From Pseudonocardia phyllosphaerae (lineage in GTDB: Bacteria > Actinomycetota > Actinomycetes > Mycobacteriales > Pseudonocardiaceae), in NCBI RefSeq assembly GCF_046546475.1, contig NZ_JBKGXS010000002.1:248001-312000 (forward strand): a DNA stretch of 64,000 nt, given 5' to 3'. Position 1 is the stretch's first letter. Each line of letters begins with the position of its first letter. A program made the translations under genes and the position numbers. The notes beneath the pieces were generated by a model. That model had not been told where the DNA came from. It was given only the letters and a program-made list of their open reading frames with translations, and made no database searches. This document shows, in pieces, positions 49,425-58,050 of this stretch.

Positions 49425-51590
49425 ATGCAGCCCTGGCCCGGGCACGCCTACCCGCTGGGTGCCAGCTACGACGGCACCGGCACCAACTTCGCCCTCTTCT
49501 CCGAGGTCGCGGAGAAGGTCGAGCTGTGCCTGTTCGACCCCGACCCCGACGCGCCCGGCGGGCTCGCCGAGACCCGGGTGCCGCTGACCGAGGTCGACGG
49601 CTTCGTCTGGCACGGCTACCTGCCCAACGTCGAGCCCGGCCAGCGCTACGGCTTCCGCGTGCACGGCCCCTACGACGTCGAGCAGGGCCTGCGCTGCAAC
49701 CCGAACAAGCTGCTCATCGACCCCTACGCCAAGGCCGTCGACGGCCCGGTGGACTGGGACGAGGCCGTGTTCGGCTACAACTTCGGCGACCCGGACTCGC
49801 GCAACGACACCGACTCCGCGCCGCACGTGCCGAAGTCGGTCGTGGTGAACCCCTACTTCGACTGGGGCTCGGACCGCCCGCCGAAGATCCCGTACAACGA
49901 GACCGTCGTGTACGAGGCGCACGTGCGCGGCCTGACCGTGCAGCACCCCGACATCGAGGAGGAGCTGCGCGGCAGCTACTCCGGCATCGCCCACCCGGCG
50001 ATGATCGAGCACTACAAGCGGCTCGGGATCACCGCGGTCGAGCTGATGCCGGTGCACGAGTTCGTGCAGGACCACCACCTGATCGAGAAGGGCCTCTCCA
50101 ACTACTGGGGCTACAACACGATCGGCTTCCTGGCGCCGTACCACGGCTACGCCTCCGGCCCGGCGCGCGCCGGCTCGCAGGTCCAGGAGTTCAAGGCGAT
50201 GGTCCGCGACCTGCACGCCGCGGGCATCGAGGTCATCCTCGACGTCGTCTACAACCACACCGCCGAGGGCTCGGACATGGGCCCGACGCTGTGCTTCCGC
50301 GGGATCGACAACCACGCGTACTACCGGCTGGTCGACGACGACACCCGCTACTACATGGACTACACCGGCACCGGCAACTCGCTGAACGTCCGGAACCCGC
50401 ACACCCTGCAGATGATCATGGACTCGCTGCGGTACTGGGTCACCGAGATGCACGTCGACGGTTTCCGCTTCGACCTCGCCTCGACACTGGCCCGCGAGTT
50501 CTACGACGTCGACCGGCTGTCGACGTTCTTCGACCTCGTCCAGCAGGATCCGGTGATCTCGCAGGTCAAGCTGATCGCCGAGCCGTGGGACGTCGGTCCC
50601 GGCGGCTACCAGGTCGGCAACTTCCCGCCGCTGTGGACGGAGTGGAACGGCAAGTACCGCGACACGGTGCGCGACTTCTGGCGCGGTGAGGAGGGCACGC
50701 TCGGCGAGTTCGCGTCCCGGATCACCGGCAGCTCGGACCTCTACCAGGCCGACGGCCGCCGCCCGCACGCGTCGATCAACTTCGTGACCGCGCACGACGG
50801 CTTCACCCTGGCCGACCTCGTCTCCTACAACGAGAAGCACAACGAGGCCAACGGCGAGGGCGGCAACGACGGCGAGAGCCACAACCGCTCCTGGAACTGC
50901 GGCGTCGAGGGCGTCACCGACGACGAGGCGGTGCTCGACCTGCGCGGCCGCCAGCAGCGCAACTTCCTCGCCACCCTGCTGCTCAGCCAGGGCACGCCGA
51001 TGATGCTGCACGGCGACGAGCTGGGCCGCACCCAGGACGGCAACAACAACGTCTACTGCCAGGACAACGAGATCTCCTGGCTGGACTGGGAGCAGTCCGG
51101 CAAGTACGAGGGGCTGACCGCGTTCACCGCCGGGGTCGCCGCGCTGCGCCACGCGCACCCGGTGTTCCGCCGCCGCCGGTTCTTCGCCGGGCGCCCGATC
51201 GGCCGTTCCTCGACCTCGGACGCGATCGCCGACATCGGCTGGTTCACCCCGGCCGGGCGGGAGATGACCGAGGAGGACTGGGACAACGACCTGGGCCGTG
51301 CCGTGATCGTGTTCCTCAACGGCGAGCAGATCGCCGACGTCGACCACCGCGGCCAGCGGATCACCGACGACTCGTTCCTGCTCTGCTTCAACTCCTACTG
51401 GGAGGACATCGACGCGACCCTGCCGCCCGCCGAGTTCGGCCAGGCCTGGGAGGTCGTCGTCGACACCCACTCCGGGGAGGTGCACCCGCCCGGCGCCAAC
51501 GGCTCCGGCGAGGACCTCGACCCGGTCTCGGCGGGCTCGGTGCTCACCCTGCCCGCGCGTTCCCTGCTCGTCCTGCGATCGAAGGGCTGA
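49425..51590 (+). CDS. glgX: glycogen debranching enzyme GlgX
   Basis: A 721-residue GH13 isoamylase-type enzyme that removes alpha-1,6 branches from glycogen or limit dextrin, supplying linear chains for TreY. CBM48 is at about 8-130. The barrel contains DVVYNHTAEG, nucleophile Asp in GFRFDLAS, acid Glu in LIAEPWD and FVTAHDGFTLADLVSYN. NGEGGNDGESHNRSWNCGVEG is typical of GlgX. Start ATG 49425 has GAGAGGACCACTG upstream. treY starts 11 bp after its stop, so glgX-treY is one transcript. Confidence 0.96.
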   Translation: MQPWPGHAYPLGASYDGTGTNFALFSEVAEKVELCLFDPDPDAPGGLAETRVPLTEVDGFVWHGYLPNVEPGQRYGFRVHGPYDVEQGLRCNPNKLLIDPYAKAVDGPVDWDEAVFGYNFGDPDSRNDTDSAPHVPKSVVVNPYFDWGSDRPPKIPYNETVVYEAHVRGLTVQHPDIEEELRGSYSGIAHPAMIEHYKRLGITAVELMPVHEFVQDHHLIEKGLSNYWGYNTIGFLAPYHGYASGPARAGSQVQEFKAMVRDLHAAGIEVILDVVYNHTAEGSDMGPTLCFRGIDNHAYYRLVDDDTRYYMDYTGTGNSLNVRNPHTLQMIMDSLRYWVTEMHVDGFRFDLASTLAREFYDVDRLSTFFDLVQQDPVISQVKLIAEPWDVGPGGYQVGNFPPLWTEWNGKYRDTVRDFWRGEEGTLGEFASRITGSSDLYQADGRRPHASINFVTAHDGFTLADLVSYNEKHNEANGEGGNDGESHNRSWNCGVEGVTDDEAVLDLRGRQQRNFLATLLLSQGTPMMLHGDELGRTQDGNNNVYCQDNEISWLDWEQSGKYEGLTAFTAGVAALRHAHPVFRRRRFFAGRPIGRSSTSDAIADIGWFTPAGREMTEEDWDNDLGRAVIVFLNGEQIADVDHRGQRITDDSFLLCFNSYWEDIDATLPPAEFGQAWEVVVDTHSGEVHPPGANGSGEDLDPVSAGSVLTLPARSLLVLRSKG

Positions 51591-51601
51591 GGCACCACCG
51601 C

Positions 51602-53992
51602 ATGAGCCTTCCCGGGTCCACCTACCGGCTGCAGTTCTCCGCCGAGCGGACGTTCGACGACGCCCGCGCGATCACCGGCTATCTGGACCGGCTGGGGATC
51701 GGGGCGCTCTACGCCTCGCCGCTGCTGGCGTCGGGCACCGGGTCGAACCACGGCTACGACGTCGTCGACCCGACCCGGATCTCCGCCGAACGCGGCGGCG
51801 AGGCGGCGCTGCGGACCCTGCTCGGCACGCTGCGCGAGCACGGGCTGCGGATGCTGATCGACATCGTGCCCAACCACGTCGGCGTCGCCACCCCGGTGGA
51901 GAACCCGTGGTGGTGGGACGTGCTCACGCACGGTGCGGCGTCGCGGTGGGCCGACCACTTCGACGTCGACTGGGGTGCGGAGAAGCTGCTGCTCCCGGTG
52001 CTCGACGCCGACGAGGAGGGCGCTCTGAACAAGCTGGAGCTCTCCGCCGACGGCACCGAGCTCCACTACTACGAGCACCGCTTCCCGGTGGAGCCCGGCA
52101 CCGGGCCGGACGCCGACGAGACGGGCACCGCCACCGCGCAGGAGGTGCACGACCGCCAGCACTACCGGCTGGTGTCCTGGAAGCGCGGTGCCGGTGAGCT
52201 GACCTACCGGCGGTTCTTCGACGTCTCCGATCTGGCCGCGGTGCGCGTCGAGGACCCGGCGGTGTTCGACGACACCCACCGGAAGGTCCTGGAGATCGTC
52301 CGCTCCGACGACACCGTCGCGGGCCTGCGCGTCGACCACCCGGACGGCCTGTCCGACCCGGGTGGCTACGCCCGCAGGCTGCGCGCCGAGCTGGGCGCGG
52401 ACAAGTGGCTGCTGGTGGAGAAGATCCTGGCCGTCGGCGAGGACCTGCCGATCTCCTGGCCGGTCGACGGCACGACCGGCTACGAGGCGCTGCGCGAGGT
52501 GTGCGGGGTGTTCGTCGACCCCGACGGCGCCGGCCTGCTCACCCAGTTCACCGCCGAGCACACCGGCGGGAAGCGGTCCGCGCACGCCGTCGAGTACGAC
52601 GGCAAGCGCCTGGTCTGCGACGAGATCCTGGTCGCCGAGGTGGAGCGGATCGCCGACGCGTTCCGCGCAGGCCCGGGTGCCGACGACGCGCTCACCGGAC
52701 TCGACCTCACCACCGTCACCGCGGGCGACCTGCACGACGCGGTGTCGGAGTTCCTCTGCGCGTTCCCGGTGTACCGGTCCTACCTGACCCCGGAGATCGC
52801 CGAGGGCCGCGCGCACGCCGACACCGCCGTCGCCACCGCCCGCACCCGCCGCCCCGACCTGGCCGCGGTGATCACCGCGCTGCACGCCGGGCTGGTCGGC
52901 GACCCGGGATCGCTCTACGCCACCCGGCTGCAGCAGACGTCGGGGATGGTGACCGCGAAGGGCGTCGAGGACACCGCGTTCTACCGGTACAACCGGTTCG
53001 TCGCACTCAACGAGGTCGGTGGCGACCCGGCCCGCTTCGGCGTCTCCCCCGACGAGTTCCACGCCGGGCTCGCGCACCGCGAGGCCGGCAGGTCGCGCAC
53101 CATGACCTGTCTGTCCACGCACGACACCAAGCGCTCCGAGGACGTCCGCGCGCGGCTGGCCGTGCTGGCCGAGCGGCCCGCGGAGTGGGCGGAGAAGGTG
53201 CGCTGCTGGTCGGTGCGCCACCCGCTGCCCGACCGGTCGCTGGAGCTGCTGGCCTGGCAGAGCGTCGTCGGGGCGTGGCCGATCTCCGCCGAGCGGCTCG
53301 CCGGCTACCTGGGCAAGGCCTCGAAGGAGGCCAAGCTGGTCACCTCGCACACCGAGGCCGTCGCCGAGGTCGACGAGGCGATCGCCGCCTGGCCCGGGGA
53401 GATCCTCGCCGACGACGAGCTGGTCGCCGAGATCGACGCGTTCGTCGAGGAGATCGCCGGCCCCGGCCGCTCCAACTCGCTGGGCCAGAAGCTGCTGCAG
53501 ATGGCCGGGCCGGGTGTGCCGGACGTCTACCAGGGCACCGAGCTGTTCGAGTACTCGCTGGTCGACCCGGACAACCGGCGCCCGGTGGACATCGAGGAGC
53601 GCTCCCGGCTGCTCGCCCGCCTCGACGAGGGCTGGCAGCCGCCGGTCGACGCCGACGGTGCGGCGAAGCTGCTGGTCACCGCCGCGGTGGCCCGGCTGCG
53701 CCGGTTCCGCCCGGAGCTGTTCTCCGGCTACGGCCGGATCGACGCCCAGGGCGAGGCCGCCGGGCACGCCGTCGCGTTCTCCCGCGGGGGCGGCGCGATG
53801 GTCGCCGTCGCGACCCGGTTGCCCGAGGGCCTCGCCCGGCGCGGCGGGTGGGGGGACACCACCCTGCCGCTGCCGGGCGGGTTCGACGACTGGCACGACA
53901 TGGTCGCGAACCGGCCGGTGAACGGTCCGGCTCCGCGGCTGGCGGAGCTGCTGGACCGCTATCCGGTGGCGCTGCTGGTGCGGCCTGCCTGA
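51602..53992 (+). CDS. treY: maltooligosyltrehalose synthase TreY
   Basis: A 796-residue GH13_26 enzyme that turns the reducing-end linkage of maltodextrin into an alpha,alpha-1,1 bond. PGSTYRLQFSAERTFDDARAITGYL opens the protein. Catalytic blocks are MLIDIVPNHVGV, nucleophile Asp in LRVDHPDGLSDPGGYA, acid Glu in WLLVEKILA, and MTCLSTHDTKRSEDVRARL. The length fits the family, including the long inserted helical region. TreZ, its partner, is encoded 4 kb away at 58051-59796 rather than next door. Confidence 0.96.
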   Translation: MSLPGSTYRLQFSAERTFDDARAITGYLDRLGIGALYASPLLASGTGSNHGYDVVDPTRISAERGGEAALRTLLGTLREHGLRMLIDIVPNHVGVATPVENPWWWDVLTHGAASRWADHFDVDWGAEKLLLPVLDADEEGALNKLELSADGTELHYYEHRFPVEPGTGPDADETGTATAQEVHDRQHYRLVSWKRGAGELTYRRFFDVSDLAAVRVEDPAVFDDTHRKVLEIVRSDDTVAGLRVDHPDGLSDPGGYARRLRAELGADKWLLVEKILAVGEDLPISWPVDGTTGYEALREVCGVFVDPDGAGLLTQFTAEHTGGKRSAHAVEYDGKRLVCDEILVAEVERIADAFRAGPGADDALTGLDLTTVTAGDLHDAVSEFLCAFPVYRSYLTPEIAEGRAHADTAVATARTRRPDLAAVITALHAGLVGDPGSLYATRLQQTSGMVTAKGVEDTAFYRYNRFVALNEVGGDPARFGVSPDEFHAGLAHREAGRSRTMTCLSTHDTKRSEDVRARLAVLAERPAEWAEKVRCWSVRHPLPDRSLELLAWQSVVGAWPISAERLAGYLGKASKEAKLVTSHTEAVAEVDEAIAAWPGEILADDELVAEIDAFVEEIAGPGRSNSLGQKLLQMAGPGVPDVYQGTELFEYSLVDPDNRRPVDIEERSRLLARLDEGWQPPVDADGAAKLLVTAAVARLRRFRPELFSGYGRIDAQGEAAGHAVAFSRGGGAMVAVATRLPEGLARRGGWGDTTLPLPGGFDDWHDMVANRPVNGPAPRLAELLDRYPVALLVRPA

Positions 53993-53995
53993 ACG

Positions 53996-54034
53996 CGTAT
54001 GTCGGCGGCACAGCCGGCCGGCTGACCGCCATAC
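53996..54034. terminator. hairpin after treY
   Basis: CGTATGTCGGCGG (from 53996) pairs with CCGCCATACG near 54025-54034, with a two-base bulge (CGTATG and GCGG parts match). It begins four bases past the treY stop. Confidence 0.5.
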
Positions 54035-54150
54035 GTCTCAGGCGGGAACGGCAACGTCCGCTCCGCGGGCCGGGACAGGTGTGGCTGCAGCCGTGTGCGT
54101 CGTCGCGGTGCTGGTCTAGGACGGCACCCGGCGATCGTGGGACTGTGGTG

Positions 54151-54804
54151 TCAGGCGAGCAGGAGTTGGCACAGCGTCTGGTGCAGCCAGGCTTCGACGC
54201 GGTCCGGTGACCAGCCGCGTTCGCCGGTGAGCACGCGGTAGACATCGATGTTGCACAGCGCGGCGTAGGTGTCGACGGCCTGGTTCTGGTCGAGTCCGGC
54301 GCGCAGTGCCCCGCGCGGCCAGGTGGCAAGCACCGCGTGGCGCACGTGGTCGGCGTGGGCTCGGGCGGACTCGTAGGCGGCGGCGAGGTCGGGTTCCGAG
54401 CGGCCGGCGTCGCGCAGCGCGGCGAGTACGCCGCCGCCGTGCTCGTACAGCCTTCGGTCGAAGCCGATCATCGCTGCGAGCTGCGCGGCCGGGTCTCCTT
54501 CGGCGGTCGACAGCTCGGCGGCTTGCTGGTCGCGATCTGCAGTCGATGCGATCGCATCGACGAGCGCATTCGCCAGGCCGGCTTTGTTGCCATAGGTCGC
54601 GTACACGGTGGGCTCCGACACACCGGCCTCGCGCGCGACGTCGCGCACCGTCGTGCCGGACCAGCCGCGTTCGGCGAACAAGCGCCGTGCCGCGGTGGCA
54701 ACAGCGGCGCGGGTCGCCTCGGCCCGTGCGCGCCGCTGCGGCGAGTCGTAACGGCGCACGGCGCCGGTTTGCCTGCGGGTCGTGCGCCGCCCGTGTACCG
54801 TCAC
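54151..54804 (-). CDS. TetR-family regulator
   Basis: A 217-residue one-component regulator. The helix-turn-helix is at about 50-72 (TTVRDVAREAGVSEPTVYATYGNKAGL), preceded by the typical first helix (RAAVATAARRLFAERG). The C-terminal ligand domain has no recognisable specificity. The GTG at 54804 lies inside the short palindrome TCACTTTAGTGA (54801-54812), so the gene may be autoregulated and could be leaderless. It is divergent from the EthD-like gene 33 bp away, which it probably controls. Confidence 0.88.
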   Translation of the reverse strand: MTVHGRRTTRRQTGAVRRYDSPQRRARAEATRAAVATAARRLFAERGWSGTTVRDVAREAGVSEPTVYATYGNKAGLANALVDAIASTADRDQQAAELSTAEGDPAAQLAAMIGFDRRLYEHGGGVLAALRDAGRSEPDLAAAYESARAHADHVRHAVLATWPRGALRAGLDQNQAVDTYAALCNIDVYRVLTGERGWSPDRVEAWLHQTLCQLLLA

Positions 54805-54812
54805 TTTAGTGA
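54801..54812. promoter_or_regulatory. possible TetR operator
   Basis: TCACTTTAGTGA has perfect TCAC/GTGA arms around TTTA. It sits at the TetR start and 25 bp upstream of the divergent EthD-like start. The surrounding 30 bases are the AT-richest in the area. Confidence 0.45.
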
Positions 54813-54837
54813 GTCTATATCGAATTCCGAGGCGGCC

Positions 54838-55146
54838 GTGACCGCGCGACTCGTGATCCTCTACGGGCATCCCGACGATGCCGCGGCGTTCGAGGACTAC
54901 TACGCGAGCACCCACATCCCCTACGCCGTGAAGCACATGCCCAACGTGCGTGACGCCCAGAACTCGCGTGTCGTCGAGCTCGCGGACGGCAGCAGGGCGC
55001 CGTACTACCGCGTCTCGCAGATGAGCTACGACGACCTCGCGGCGCTACGAGCGGGGATCGAGTCCGAGGACGGCCGGTCGACGATCGCCGACCTCGCCAA
55101 CTTCGCCACCGGCGGCGCGACGCTGCTCGTCGTCGAAGACGACTGA
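54838..55146 (+). CDS. EthD-like dimeric alpha/beta-barrel protein
   Basis: A 102-residue protein of the EthD family. It begins with RLVILYGHPDDAAAFEDYYASTHIPYA, with the conserved DYYxxxHxP pattern, then KHMPNVRDAQNSRVVEL and ends with the beta-strand ATLLVVEDD. EthD was found with an ether-degrading P450; others act in polyketide or aromatic pathways, often without a known reaction. GTG 54838 follows CCGAGGCGGCC. Its divergent TetR neighbour suggests induction by a small organic molecule. Confidence 0.85.
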   Translation: MTARLVILYGHPDDAAAFEDYYASTHIPYAVKHMPNVRDAQNSRVVELADGSRAPYYRVSQMSYDDLAALRAGIESEDGRSTIADLANFATGGATLLVVEDD

Positions 55147-55507
55147 CGACCGGCTGCCGGCGTCGACGAGACGTTCCGGGTCGGCCCCGTCCATCGGCCC
55201 CCGCCCACGCCCACCGGTCGAGCGGGGAGGCCTTGACGATTCGCAGCAGGGCCTGCACGGCGGCTACCGGGCCGGCCGAGGCGGGCCCGGGAGAGCGCGC
55301 TGTCGGACACCGGTGGGGACACCGAGGAGAAGCACCCGCGGACGAGGCGCATGGCCTCCGAGTTCCGCACCGTGAACGAACGGCCGGCCCACGTGGCCCC
55401 CGGCCGCCGGAACACGTGCCGCGCTCCGGCCAACGGCCGGATCCCTGCGCCGAATGACCGCAACTTTTACTGGAGAACTGACTGCACACTCCGGTAGAAT
55501 CGAACAC
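55147..55507. other. 361-bp gap before the DUF222-HNH gene
   Basis: No gene supported. Short open frames on both strands have no recognisable domains. One minus-strand stretch near 55330-55450 has a mixed residue composition that might be a decayed coding fragment, but I cannot identify it. The HNH promoter (-10 at 55495) is at the right end. Confidence 0.4.
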
Positions 55508-55515
55508 GTGGTCGA
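55495..55515 (+). promoter_or_regulatory. -10 box and LexA/SOS-box-like site over a start codon
   Basis: TAGAAT (55495-55500) is a good -10 element. It is overlapped by TCGAACACGTGGTCGA (55500-55515), one mismatch from the actinobacterial SOS box TCGAAC-NNNN-GTTCGA. The GTG at 55508 lies in its centre, so transcription would begin at or just before the start codon and LexA would cover both. Mycobacterial 13E12 genes have SOS boxes in comparable positions. Confidence 0.7.
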
Positions 55516-57154
55516 CACAACGGTCGAAGAGGCACTCGCCGGGCACATGCCGCCCGGCGGGACCCTCGCCGCGTTGTGCGAGACCACCGCCGCCGTACCC
55601 GGCGACCTGTCCGACCGCGACCTCCTGAAGACCGTCGAAGCCGCCGTGCAGCTGGAACGCTGGGCCGGTGCGGTCCGCACCCGCCTGCTCGGCGCCCTGG
55701 TCGAACGACACCCACCCGGCAGCACCGCACCCGTCCCCGACGCTGCCGGGAAGACTCCGGTGCCGGTGGCCCGCTGGCTACCGTCGCAGGTGGCCATGGC
55801 GACGCACCTGACCGAGGACCAGGCCCGCGGCGAGCTCGGCATGGCCGAACGCCTCTACCGGGTGCTGCCCGAGACCCTCGCCGAATGGGAGGCCGGGCGG
55901 ATCGGGGAACGTGGCGCCGAAGCGATCGCCGAGTCCACCCAGGTCCTCGACGACGATGCCGCCCGGACGGTGCAGGCCGCGATCCTGCCCGGCGCCTCCA
56001 CGATCACCCAGACCCGGCTCCGCGCCCGGTTGCGCACCGCGATCCACCGGACCGATCCCGAGGGTGCGTCCAAGCGTCATCAGCGGGCGTTCGACGACCG
56101 CGAGGTGTCGATCAGCCGCAGCGACAACGGCATGGGCTCACTGTGGCTGTCCGGCTCGGCGGCGCAGACCGAAGCGTCCTGGAACTCCCTGGACCGCCTC
56201 GCCCGCTCACTGGGCACCGAGGATCCGCGGACGCTGGCACAGCGGCGCTGCGATCTGGCCCACGAACTGCTGCAGGGCACGGTCACGATCACCAACCTCT
56301 CCGCAGTGGCCTCCGCGGTCACCAGCGTGATCACCGAGCGTCGATCCACCGGCACCGCAGCAGATACTGAGACCGCGCAGGTCACGGAGTCGACGACAGG
56401 CACAGAGACCGGCGCAGCGACCGACGAGCCGACCGGAGTGGACCCCGAGATCATCGCCACCGCCGTCGCCGAAGTCCTCGCCCACAAGCCCGACCCGAAC
56501 GCCACGATCGGCCGCAAACCGCTGATCCAGGTCGTGGTCGGCCTCGACACCCTGCTCGGCGGTAACCGACCCGGGGAAATCACCGGCCACGGACCCATCC
56601 CCGCCACCACCGCCCGCGCCCTCGCCGCCGGAGGCGACTGGAAACGCCTGGTCACCGACCCCGCCACCGGACAACTCCTCGACTACGGACGCAACACCTA
56701 CCGGCCACCGGCGAACCTGCACGACCACGTCCACGGACGTGACGGCACCTGTCGTGGTCCGAACTGCGAACGCCGGATCCGAGATCTGGATCATCACCAG
56801 GACTGGGGCAAGGACGGCCACACCGTCGACGACAACTTGTTTGGCCTGTGTCAACGGCATCACAAGCTCAAGGACGTCACCGGCTGGCACGCACTGGTAC
56901 GCCCCGACGGTGGACTGACCTGGATCAGCCCGGACGGGTATCAGTCGACGACGTATCCGAAGGACTACCGCGTCTTCACCGAAGACACCGTGGTGACCGA
57001 GGGCGTCGCGGAGCGGCGGGTGATCGACCCCGACGCCGATACCGGCACCGACGTGCCCAGCGTCCGGACCAGGTTCACTCGCCCCACAGGCGACGGGGAA
57101 CCCTTGATCCCGGAACCGCGCGACGGCGAGGACGACACCCCGGCCCCGTTCTGA
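55508..57154 (+). CDS. DUF222 / HNH endonuclease-domain protein (13E12 repeat family)
   Basis: A 548-residue protein of the 13E12/REP-type family found in many copies in mycobacteria and relatives. DUF222 covers about 25-330 (LERWAGAVRTRLLGALVERH, LTEDQARGELGMAERLYRVLPETLAEWEAGRIGERGAEAIAE). A Thr/Glu linker follows, then an HNH domain at about 410-460: CRGPNCERR, LDHHQDWGKDG, DNLFGLCQRHHKLK. Its biological role is unknown. The GTG at 55508, in the centre of an SOS-like box, replaces an earlier ATG at 55454 that lies upstream of the -10 element. The gene sits inside the otherwise contiguous trehalose cluster. Confidence 0.88.
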   Translation: MVDTTVEEALAGHMPPGGTLAALCETTAAVPGDLSDRDLLKTVEAAVQLERWAGAVRTRLLGALVERHPPGSTAPVPDAAGKTPVPVARWLPSQVAMATHLTEDQARGELGMAERLYRVLPETLAEWEAGRIGERGAEAIAESTQVLDDDAARTVQAAILPGASTITQTRLRARLRTAIHRTDPEGASKRHQRAFDDREVSISRSDNGMGSLWLSGSAAQTEASWNSLDRLARSLGTEDPRTLAQRRCDLAHELLQGTVTITNLSAVASAVTSVITERRSTGTAADTETAQVTESTTGTETGAATDEPTGVDPEIIATAVAEVLAHKPDPNATIGRKPLIQVVVGLDTLLGGNRPGEITGHGPIPATTARALAAGGDWKRLVTDPATGQLLDYGRNTYRPPANLHDHVHGRDGTCRGPNCERRIRDLDHHQDWGKDGHTVDDNLFGLCQRHHKLKDVTGWHALVRPDGGLTWISPDGYQSTTYPKDYRVFTEDTVVTEGVAERRVIDPDADTGTDVPSVRTRFTRPTGDGEPLIPEPRDGEDDTPAPF

Positions 57155-57593
57155 GACCGGGTTCCGGAGCCGGTTCCGAGTCGGGTCCCGAGTCGGGTTC
57201 CGAGTCTGTCTGGTTCCGAGACCGGCCCACGACGGGAGAGCCGGGTCATGGGAACCGATCAAGTACTGCGTCTCGGCGCAGAACGTAAGCAGGGACGTAC
57301 ATGGGGACGCCGACCTCGGCGTCGGCGTCGTCTACGCGTTCATTGAGCCCGTCCGCCGGCCGGTGACCGCCGTCCTCGCGGTGAGCTCCCGCAGACCGGG
57401 AGCTCACCGCGACCAGCTGACGACGAGCGACGAACGGCGCCTCCACCTCGCCCCCGAGATGGCCGAGATGCCGGGCCGGGTACGGCGGGCACAGCGGCTT
57501 GGCACGGTGGGCCGGGCACGACGCCCGGGCACGGCGGGCCTGGCACGGCGGCCGGGCACGGCGGCCGGGCACGGCGGGCGATGCCCGCCCCGC
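57155..57593. other. 439-bp repeat-rich gap after the HNH gene
   Basis: No gene seen. It starts with the 12-bp repeats at 57159-57206, and its right end (about 57480-57580) carries degenerate GGGCACGGCGGCC-type repeats. A small hairpin GCGGGC-GAT-GCCCGC (57574-57588) lies just past the DUF5709 stop and could end that leftward gene. Confidence 0.55.
57159..57206. repeat. four 12-bp tandem repeats after the HNH stop
   Basis: GGGTTCCGGAGC, CGGTTCCGAGTC, GGGTCCCGAGTC and GGGTTCCGAGTC lie end to end from 57159 to 57206, starting five bases past the stop codon. A further GGTTCCGAG follows a short interruption. Confidence 0.8.
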
Positions 57594-57962
57594 TCAGGCC
57601 TCGTCGCGGGTGCGGACCTGCTCGACGCGGCGGTCGCCGACCTCCTCGTCGAAGGTGTCGTCGCCGTCGTCGACGAGGTCGTAGCGGTCCTCGGCCGGGT
57701 CGTCCTCGTCGGACTCGGCGGCGTTCACCTCCTCGGCCCAGGTGTCGGGCTCCTCCTCGGAGAGCTGCTCGTCGAGGGACTCGTCCTCGCTGTCGTCCCA
57801 CTCGCTGGGGCGGGTGGGGGCGGCGGAGCCGTCGTCGAGCTCGTCGTCCAGCCCGTCGTCGAGGAGGGTGTCCTCGGGCTGGAGCTGGTCGTCGGTCTCG
57901 TAGCTGTCGTCGGGATCGATCTGGTCGCCGGCCGGGTCGGCCGCGGAGTCCGGGTAGCTCAC
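57594..57962 (-). CDS. DUF5709 acidic protein
   Basis: A 122-residue, strongly acidic, probably disordered protein. DDQLQPEDTLLDDGLDDELDDGSAAPTRPSEW and ESLDEQLSEEEPDTW match the DUF5709 pattern of actinobacteria; the end is GDRRVEQVRTRDEA. Function unknown. The GTG at 57962 gives MSYPDSAAD, typical of the family; upstream sequence belongs to the treZ control region. It is divergent from treZ, 88 bp away. Confidence 0.75.
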   Translation of the reverse strand: MSYPDSAADPAGDQIDPDDSYETDDQLQPEDTLLDDGLDDELDDGSAAPTRPSEWDDSEDESLDEQLSEEEPDTWAEEVNAAESDEDDPAEDRYDLVDDGDDTFDEEVGDRRVEQVRTRDEA

Positions 57963-58050
57963 CCGTACAGGGTAGATCCGGGCGGGGTGAGCGGTGCCAC
58001 CACGGGCCGGAGGCGCGCGGACCCGGTCCGGTACGGGAGGATCGCTCACC

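Noticed and set aside
48666..53896. Two frames of over 800 codons antisense to glgX and treY
   Set aside because: Both lie fully opposite enzymes with intact active sites and have shadow composition.
55233..55457. A 74-codon plus-strand frame before the HNH gene
   Set aside because: No ribosome site, no domain and a composition typical of non-coding GC-rich DNA.
55508..57154. Insertion sequence carrying the HNH gene
   Set aside because: No transposase, no terminal inverted repeats and no clear target duplication could be found at the gene's edges.
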